The position numbers and the translations under genes are program-made. A stretch of DNA of 35,342 nucleotides. Origin: an uncultured Polaribacter sp. Lineage in GTDB: Bacteria > Bacteroidota > Bacteroidia > Flavobacteriales > Flavobacteriaceae. Every line of letters begins with the position of its first letter. Position 1 is the stretch's first letter. Shown here one piece after another: positions 30,943 through 35,342 of the stretch. The notes under the pieces were generated by a model. That model saw only the letters and a program-made list of their open reading frames with translations, had not been told where the DNA came from and ran no database searches. The stretch is from contig CAJQQH010000013.1 of assembly GCA_905480405.1 (NCBI GenBank), positions 1 to 35,342 on the forward strand. The letters run 5' to 3'.

Positions 30943-31950
30943 TTATTTTGAAATTCTGAAGGTATATGTTACTGTAATTTCACCTTCTGCATACAAATGT
31001 AAATCGTAAAAACCCGTCCTTTTAAATTGATGTTTTATTGTTAAAATATTCTCTTGTAAAGATGTTTCAGGTTTTATTGATTTTTCAGTTGAACCATTAT
31101 AAAAAACCAACTTAATTGAGTTTAAGTCTAGTTCTTTTTTTAGTTTGTATTGAAAAGTAAAAGTTTCGTTTTGTTTAATTTCATGATGCATTTTAAAAGG
31201 AGAGATGTCTTTTTCAAAAACATCATACCCTTTACCATAAAATAAAGGCATTTCTATAAATTCTTCAATTGAAGGGGAGTTGTTTTCAAGTAAAGTATAA
31301 CTTACGTCAACAGGAAAGTGATTCTTAATAAAAAGAGCAGGATCTGTTAAAAAATAACCATCATTTAATTGAAATACAAATTTACCTTCATCAGGATAAG
31401 AAATACCTGCAGACCAAGTAGGATCGCATAAATACCATTTTTCATTTAATTTTACAACATTCCAAGTATGGTTTGCATTAATTTTTTCAAGATCTATTGC
31501 ACCAGTTCTGCCAAAACCATTCACAATTTTAGCTTCAATACCAGCAATGTTGGCCATTTCTTTTAGCAAATATGCATAACCAGTACAAATGGTTCTTTTC
31601 TTTTTTAGCAATTTTTTAAAAAGCAGTTTTTTAAAGCGAGAATTCCATTTGTTTAAACGAATGGAATCCTTTTCAAACCGATTTCTTTTACGATCATTTA
31701 ATGCATATAATCTGTAATCATTGGCTATGTTGCTGCAAATCCAAACATAAATTGCTCGAAATTTTTCAACATCAGTTTCTAGGTTTTCTGTAAGCTTAAA
31801 AGTAAGTTCATTGAGTTTTAATAGTTTTTTACTTTTTATAATTTTTGCTCTATTATCAGCTTTTGTAAAATCAATATTCTTAAAATCTGACTGCTGAGCA
31901 AAACAAGTTTTCACAAAGAGAAAGAGTAAAAAGAATCCGATTTTTTGCAT
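30943..31950 (-). CDS. Transglutaminase-like (kyphoscoliosis peptidase-type) exported protein
   Basis: A 335-residue protein with a signal peptide ending TCFAQ (about residue 19). The transglutaminase-like catalytic triad is present: Cys122 in TICTGYAYL, His161 in NHTWNVV and Asp176 in LCDPTW. The N-terminal FRAIYVWICSNIANDYR segment matches the Ky-peptidase type. The C-terminal 100 residues form beta-like strands. It likely acts as a periplasmic cysteine peptidase or crosslinker; the role is unknown. It lies 4 bases downstream of a small CarboxypepD_reg gene and is co-transcribed. Confidence 0.8.
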   Translation of the reverse strand: MQKIGFFLLFLFVKTCFAQQSDFKNIDFTKADNRAKIIKSKKLLKLNELTFKLTENLETDVEKFRAIYVWICSNIANDYRLYALNDRKRNRFEKDSIRLNKWNSRFKKLLFKKLLKKKRTICTGYAYLLKEMANIAGIEAKIVNGFGRTGAIDLEKINANHTWNVVKLNEKWYLCDPTWSAGISYPDEGKFVFQLNDGYFLTDPALFIKNHFPVDVSYTLLENNSPSIEEFIEMPLFYGKGYDVFEKDISPFKMHHEIKQNETFTFQYKLKKELDLNSIKLVFYNGSTEKSIKPETSLQENILTIKHQFKRTGFYDLHLYAEGEITVTYTFRISK

Positions 31951-31954
31951 AAAA

Positions 31955-32365
31955 CTATTCTTGTTTTGAGCGTTTAGAAGTATAACGTTTGTTGCTATTT
32001 AAGGCACCTAACATTTGGTTTTCATCTTCTTTTAAAACAACATTTATAAAAGAAGAATTTGCATTAATTTTTATTCTTTTCTTTACAAAACCTAAGTAAG
32101 AAAATACTAAAACATCTCCTGTTTTTAATTTTTGTGGAAAGGTAAATTCACCTTTTTTGTTTGATGTAGTAACAATTTTGGAACCTTTTAAATAAATATT
32201 AGTACCAGTTAAAACTTCTGTTTTAGAATCTGCTTCACCACTAACCACACCTTTAACAGTGATTTCTTGTGCTAAGAATGAGTTTGAAGTAAAAAAAAGT
32301 GTAAAGAATAAACCTAACAAAATAATGTTTGATTTTTTAAAAGTAAATGTTTTTGTAGTTTTCAT
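31955..32365 (-). CDS. Exported CarboxypepD_reg-like domain protein
   Basis: A 136-residue protein from ATG 32365, with a signal peptide (helix IILLGLFFTLFFTSNSFLAQ) and one CarboxypepD_reg/CnaB-like beta-sandwich: ITVKGVVSGE, LTGTNIYLKGSK, TTSNKKGEFTFPQ, DVLVFSYLGFVKKRIKI. This fold is also the N-terminal domain of SusC/TonB-dependent receptors, but there is no receptor here. An in-frame ATG at 32386 is rejected because the -7 box (32389-32396) puts the transcription start within or after it. It is followed by a transglutaminase-like gene. Confidence 0.75.
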   Translation of the reverse strand: MKTTKTFTFKKSNIILLGLFFTLFFTSNSFLAQEITVKGVVSGEADSKTEVLTGTNIYLKGSKIVTTSNKKGEFTFPQKLKTGDVLVFSYLGFVKKRIKINANSSFINVVLKEDENQMLGALNSNKRYTSKRSKQE

Positions 32366-32388
32366 AATAGTATATTTTAAATTCATTT

Positions 32389-32396
32389 CAAACCTA
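32389..32396 (-). promoter_or_regulatory. Bacteroidota -7 box for the CarboxypepD_reg-transglutaminase operon
   Basis: The minus strand reads TAGGTTTG, a perfect TAnnTTTG match, about 24 bases upstream of the ATG at 32365. It also argues against the alternative start at 32386. Confidence 0.5.
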
Positions 32397-32506
32397 CTAC
32401 TTTCAAGGCAAGTTAAAAATCGATAATGAGTAACTGGTTCTTTTTTAGAGGTTAAAGTTACTTTTTATTTAGGGAATTCAAAAATAAGGATTGTTAAAAT
32501 AATTTT

Positions 32507-33313
32507 TTACTTTTTTCGTCCTGTAAAATTATCCATGGTTTTGTAGATTCCTAAAGCTGTACCAGCAAACCAATCAAAAAAGTTAATAGACATTATTGCT
32601 TGCCCTATTTTTACAAACCTGTATAGGTAACCAGGAATTGTAATCATTTTTTTATTTTTCTCAATGGCTTTAATAATTGTTAACGAAGTTGCTTCTGGTT
32701 CTAAAATTTTTATTTTAGATGATTTTACGCCATCAAACATTCCTGTATTGATGTAGTAAGGCATAATTGTAGTTACATTAATGTTCTTTTTTAGTAACTT
32801 CATTTCTAAACGTAAACTATCAGACCAACCAATTAAAGACCATTTACTTGCCACATATACAGACATTTTTGGATTTGAAATTAGTCCTCCAGAAGAAGAA
32901 ATATTACAAATATGACCTGTGTTTTTATCAAGCATTTCACTTAAAAATTCTTTTGTAATAAACATGGGAGCATTTGCATTAATATGCATCGTTTTTGCAA
33001 TTTCTGCAGATGAATGTTCATGAAAATACTTACCAACTATAATTCCAGCATTGTTGATGATTACATCAACAAAACCAATTTCTTGTTTTACTTTTTTAGC
33101 AGTTTCTTCAATTTGTTTACTATCTGAAACATCAACTTTATAGCCAGTAATTTTTCCAAGATTAGCAAATTCTGCAATGGTTTTATCAATTCCTGTTTGA
33201 TTGATATCCCAAATAATTATGCTGGCTTTTCTTTTTAAAGATAAACGAACCATAATTTTGCCAATTCCTGATGCTCCACCTGTTATTAGAACTGTTTTAC
33301 CTTTTAATTGCAT
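32507..33313 (-). CDS. Short-chain dehydrogenase/reductase (SDR)
   Basis: A 268-residue classical SDR. The NAD(P)-binding TGGASGIGK, INNAGI and catalytic SSSGGLI followed by YVASK (Tyr/Lys) are intact. The C-terminal region, including PGYLYRFVKIGQAIM, has a hydrophobic segment, so it may be membrane-associated. This resembles SDR family members acting on lipids or retinol-like substrates (inference). No neighbour indicates the substrate. Confidence 0.85.
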   Translation of the reverse strand: MQLKGKTVLITGGASGIGKIMVRLSLKRKASIIIWDINQTGIDKTIAEFANLGKITGYKVDVSDSKQIEETAKKVKQEIGFVDVIINNAGIIVGKYFHEHSSAEIAKTMHINANAPMFITKEFLSEMLDKNTGHICNISSSGGLISNPKMSVYVASKWSLIGWSDSLRLEMKLLKKNINVTTIMPYYINTGMFDGVKSSKIKILEPEATSLTIIKAIEKNKKMITIPGYLYRFVKIGQAIMSINFFDWFAGTALGIYKTMDNFTGRKK

Positions 33314-33411
33314 TTGTTGATTTTTGGGGGTTATGTGTAGATTGAGTATCTAAAGTTATAATAACTTGCTATTCAATATAAAACGAATTTAGTTGTTTTT
33401 TTGATAGCATA

Positions 33412-33439
33412 CAAAAAACCCCTCTGTTTTCACAAAGAG
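33412..33439 (-). terminator. Weak terminator-like hairpin after the 51-residue gene
   Basis: On the minus strand an imperfect stem (CTCTTTG with CAGAG, bulged) is followed by GGGG and T6. It lies just beyond the stop codon of the small gene at 33450-33605. The stem is poor, so confidence is low. Confidence 0.4.
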
Positions 33440-33449
33440 TCTTAATGGT

Positions 33450-33605
33450 TTAATTTCTTGTATCCTGTTGTTCAATATTATGTTGATTTCCAAAAACTGA
33501 TTTATCTTCATCTTCCATTGAGTTAGAAATACCCAACATAAATGCAGTAATTATGATTAAAATTTTTCTTTTTAGCCAATTTATTAGACGTTTATATAAA
33601 CGCAT
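33450..33605 (-). CDS. Small membrane-anchored or exported protein, unknown
   Basis: From the ATG at 33605 a 51-residue protein begins MRLYKRLINWLKRK, continues with one hydrophobic helix (ILIIITAFMLGISNS), and ends in an acidic and Gln/Asn-rich tail (EDEDKSVFGNQHNIEQQD). A longer frame from 33683 exists, but its first 26 residues look non-coding. It is co-oriented with the 116-residue exported protein upstream (33722-34072) and lies before a weak terminator. No family recognised; it could be a small regulatory or toxin-like peptide (speculation). Confidence 0.4.
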   Translation of the reverse strand: MRLYKRLINWLKRKILIIITAFMLGISNSMEDEDKSVFGNQHNIEQQDTRN

Positions 33606-33721
33606 ATTATTTTTCTTCTGATACATGTAAATAGTATTAAATGATGAAATAGTAATGATCTCATTTTTAATGCTTTTCAGCATTTTCTAAGAACAAAAGG
33701 AGTGTTCTAAGCTATGTATAG

Positions 33722-34072
33722 TTAAGAATTTGAATTACTAGAAGTAATTTGAGAAGTTAAAAAAGTATGTTGATTTTTTAACAAAGCAATTTTTAGATAA
33801 ACTTGCTTTTGTAATATAAAAGTACGTTGAATTTTATTTTGAAGTTCATTTTTAATATGAATTTCAGTAATGAAAAGAGAAAGAAAATCAGCATAAGAAA
33901 GTGGGTTGCTCTTAACACTAATACGCTTGGTGTTTTTATAATTTATCTTTTTATGTTCAGTTATTTTAGAAGACTGATAATAATTAGAAGTACTTTCTTG
34001 AGAATAAACAGTTGATTCTGCAACAGAAATCAATAAGAATAGTAGAAAAACAAAAAGATGTTTTAGTTGCAT
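33722..34072 (-). CDS. Exported protein of unknown function (116 residues)
   Basis: A signal peptide (about 1-24, ending VYSQ) is followed by a mature region of about 90 residues rich in Ser, Lys and Ile. The latter half is helical (FLSLFITEIHIKNELQNK, FILQKQVYLKIALLKN) and the end is Ser/Asn-rich. No recognised domain and no cysteine. It is followed by the 51-residue small gene, and the htpG terminator lies immediately upstream. Probably periplasmic or secreted. Confidence 0.5.
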   Translation of the reverse strand: MQLKHLFVFLLFLLISVAESTVYSQESTSNYYQSSKITEHKKINYKNTKRISVKSNPLSYADFLSLFITEIHIKNELQNKIQRTFILQKQVYLKIALLKNQHTFLTSQITSSNSNS

Positions 34073-34105
34073 TATAAATCAGTTTATATATGTTTTATTA
34101 AATTA

Positions 34106-34135
34106 AAAGCCTCTTTGAATTAACAAAGAGGCTTT
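34106..34135 (-). terminator. Intrinsic terminator after htpG
   Basis: A perfect 12-bp stem, AAAGCCTCTTTG (34106-34117) with CAAAGAGGCTTT (34124-34135), and a 6-base loop (AATTAA). On the minus strand a T-rich tail (TTTTAATTT) follows. It lies 23 bases after the htpG stop codon. Confidence 0.75.
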
Positions 34136-34157
34136 AATACTTAAAGCAACTGTGTTG

Positions 34158-35342
34158 CTATTTTATCAGTTCATAAGAACGTTTAATAAAATCTGTCAAC
34201 TCTTTACCATGTAACAAGTTTTGTGATAATTTTGCCAAATCAAAAGCTTGAGAAATTAAATGTTTTTGAGCAGCTTCATCTTTATTATTTAAAATATCTG
34301 AAACTAATGGGCTATTTGTGTTTACCACTAAATTGTACATGTCAGGAAAATTACCCATTCCCATCATTCCACCTCCACCACCAGAAGCTTGCATTTCTTT
34401 CATTCTACGCATAAATTCAGGAACTGTAATTAAAAACGGAGAAGATGAAGAATCCATTGCTTCTAATTGAACTGTATAGGTTTCTTTAGGAACAGCAGCT
34501 TCAATTATTGGCTTTAATTTGTCTTTTTCTTCATCAGATAATTTAGAAATTGCAGCATCTTCTTTTTTGATTAAATTATCAATAAAATCAGCATCAACTC
34601 TTGTAAACTTAACTTTTGCATCACCACCTTCTAATTTTTGCATTAAATGCGAAATAATAGGAGAATCTAATACTAAAACCTCGTAACCTTTTGCAGTTGC
34701 AGCTTCAATATAACTGTGTTGAGCTTCTTTGTTAGATGTGTATAAAACTACATGATTTCCATCTTTATCAGTCTGATTCTCTTTCGTTTTTTCAACCAAT
34801 TCATCAAACGTAAAATAAGTATCAGCAACTGTTGGATACAATGCAAATTTCTTTGCTTTGTCAAAGAATTTATCTTCAGATAACATTCCATATTCAATAA
34901 TTACTTTGATGTCGTTCCATTTTTTCTCAAAATCTGGACGATCTTTTTTGAATAAAGAAGATAATTTATCTGCAACTTTTTTAGTAATATATCCTGATAT
35001 TTTCTTTACAGCTCCATCAGCTTGTAAATAAGAACGAGAAACATTTAAAGGAATGTCTGGAGAATCAATAACACCTTTTAACATTTGTAAAAAGTCTGGT
35101 ACAATTCCTTCAACGTTATCAGTTACATACACTTGGTTTTGATACAATTGGATTTTGTCCTTTTGCATATCCATAGATGTACTTAACTTAGGGAAGAATA
35201 AAATTCCTGTTAAGTTAAAAGGATAATCTACATTTAAATGAATGTGAAATAAAGACTCTTCAAATTGCATTGGATACAATTCTCTATAGAAATTTGTGTA
35301 ATCTTCATCGCTTAAATCTGCAGGTGCTTTTGTCCAAGCAGG
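34158..35342 (-). CDS. htpG: Molecular chaperone HtpG (Hsp90), C-terminal part; 5' end outside window
   Basis: The reading frame is open to the right edge, and the first in-window residues read PAWTKAPADLSDEDYTNFYRE, the middle-domain motif of HtpG. The apparent start at 35279 is a TTG inside the gene, not a true start. About 394 residues are visible, including the middle domain (FEESLFHIHLNVDYPFNLTGILFFPK, then KIQLYQNQVYVTDN) and the C-terminal dimerisation domain ending TDFIKRSYEL. A Gly/Met-rich loop (SGGGGGMMGMGNFPD) lies before NLVVNTNSPL; flavobacterial HtpG proteins often have one, from memory. The N-terminal ATPase domain lies outside. A terminator follows at 34106-34135. Confidence 0.92.
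   Translation of the reverse strand, partial: PAWTKAPADLSDEDYTNFYRELYPMQFEESLFHIHLNVDYPFNLTGILFFPKLSTSMDMQKDKIQLYQNQVYVTDNVEGIVPDFLQMLKGVIDSPDIPLNVSRSYLQADGAVKKISGYITKKVADKLSSLFKKDRPDFEKKWNDIKVIIEYGMLSEDKFFDKAKKFALYPTVADTYFTFDELVEKTKENQTDKDGNHVVLYTSNKEAQHSYIEAATAKGYEVLVLDSPIISHLMQKLEGGDAKVKFTRVDADFIDNLIKKEDAAISKLSDEEKDKLKPIIEAAVPKETYTVQLEAMDSSSSPFLITVPEFMRRMKEMQASGGGGGMMGMGNFPDMYNLVVNTNSPLVSDILNNKDEAAQKHLISQAFDLAKLSQNLLHGKELTDFIKRSYELIK

Noticed and set aside
32440..32475. GTAACT...AGTTAC inverted repeat upstream of the SDR gene's end
   Set aside because: Only 6 bp with a long spacer, easily chance in AT-rich DNA.
34158..35279. Complete 373-residue HtpG-like gene starting at 35279
   Set aside because: That codon is TTG within HtpG; upstream in-frame residues continue the Hsp90 middle domain to the window edge.
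1..35342. CRISPR, prophage, insertion sequence, tRNA or rRNA genes
   Set aside because: I found no direct-repeat arrays, integrase or transposase genes, tRNA cloverleaf or rRNA segments on either strand.

Overview
The window is AT-rich DNA with short intergenic gaps, dense gene packing on both strands and almost no Shine-Dalgarno sequences. Several genes are preceded by the Bacteroidota -7 promoter box TAnnTTTG. The protein families and the birA/rsfS-ftsH-LUD-cdsA-psd-ACBP gene order point to a member of the Flavobacteriaceae, probably marine. I see no rRNA, tRNA, CRISPR array, insertion sequence or prophage. No gene-free stretch exceeds about 150 bases, and most genes are chromosomal housekeeping or common accessory genes.

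Layout. 1-1381: end of a sugar-nucleotide nucleotidyltransferase and a NahK-like sugar kinase. 1378-2866: two single-domain rhodaneses, one of them a lipoprotein, and yaaA. 2930-4478: a PASTA-domain membrane protein overlapping an RluD-type pseudouridine synthase, divergent from ddl. 4578-8039: ddl, coaD, a Nudix hydrolase, pyrE and a biotin ligase. 8089-13397: rsfS, ftsH, a LUD-domain protein, and a phospholipid block (cdsA, psd, acyl-CoA-binding protein), then a YceI lipoprotein. 13452-18581 (minus): a xanthine dehydrogenase operon (xdhA, xdhB, a small Mpv17-like membrane protein, xdhC), with a TIGR01777 epimerase upstream. 19651-22304: a VWA protein and its AAA+ partner. 22309-25023: a YdeI-family protein, a secreted unknown and a 440-residue membrane unknown. 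25118-26629: an ECF sigma factor with a putative anti-sigma membrane protein, divergent from a DUF6249 membrane protein. 26626-33313 (minus): TMEM175-like channel, a TolB-like/SnoaL fusion coupled to a sterol-desaturase-family protein, GNAT, YpfJ-type metalloprotease, transglutaminase-like protein with a small CarboxypepD_reg protein, and an SDR. 33450-34072: two small exported or membrane unknowns. 34158-35342: the 3' part of htpG.

The strongest non-coding signal is in the 146-bp gap between the DUF6249 gene and the ECF sigma gene. Two divergent promoters there share TGTAACC, exactly 16 bp, then (C/A)GTCAAAG. This predicts that the sigma factor drives its own operon and the DUF6249 gene. Other regulatory architecture includes promoters that abut the start codon (coaD, pyrE, the ECF sigma gene), face-to-face promoters for birA and rsfS, tail-to-tail stop codons sharing a palindromic TTAA or CTAG, and terminators buried in the 3' codons of convergent genes. 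I found no clearly new large system. The best candidates for new biology are the ECF regulon, the Mpv17-like protein in the xanthine dehydrogenase operon, and a possible CoxD/CoxE-like role for the AAA+/VWA pair beside it.
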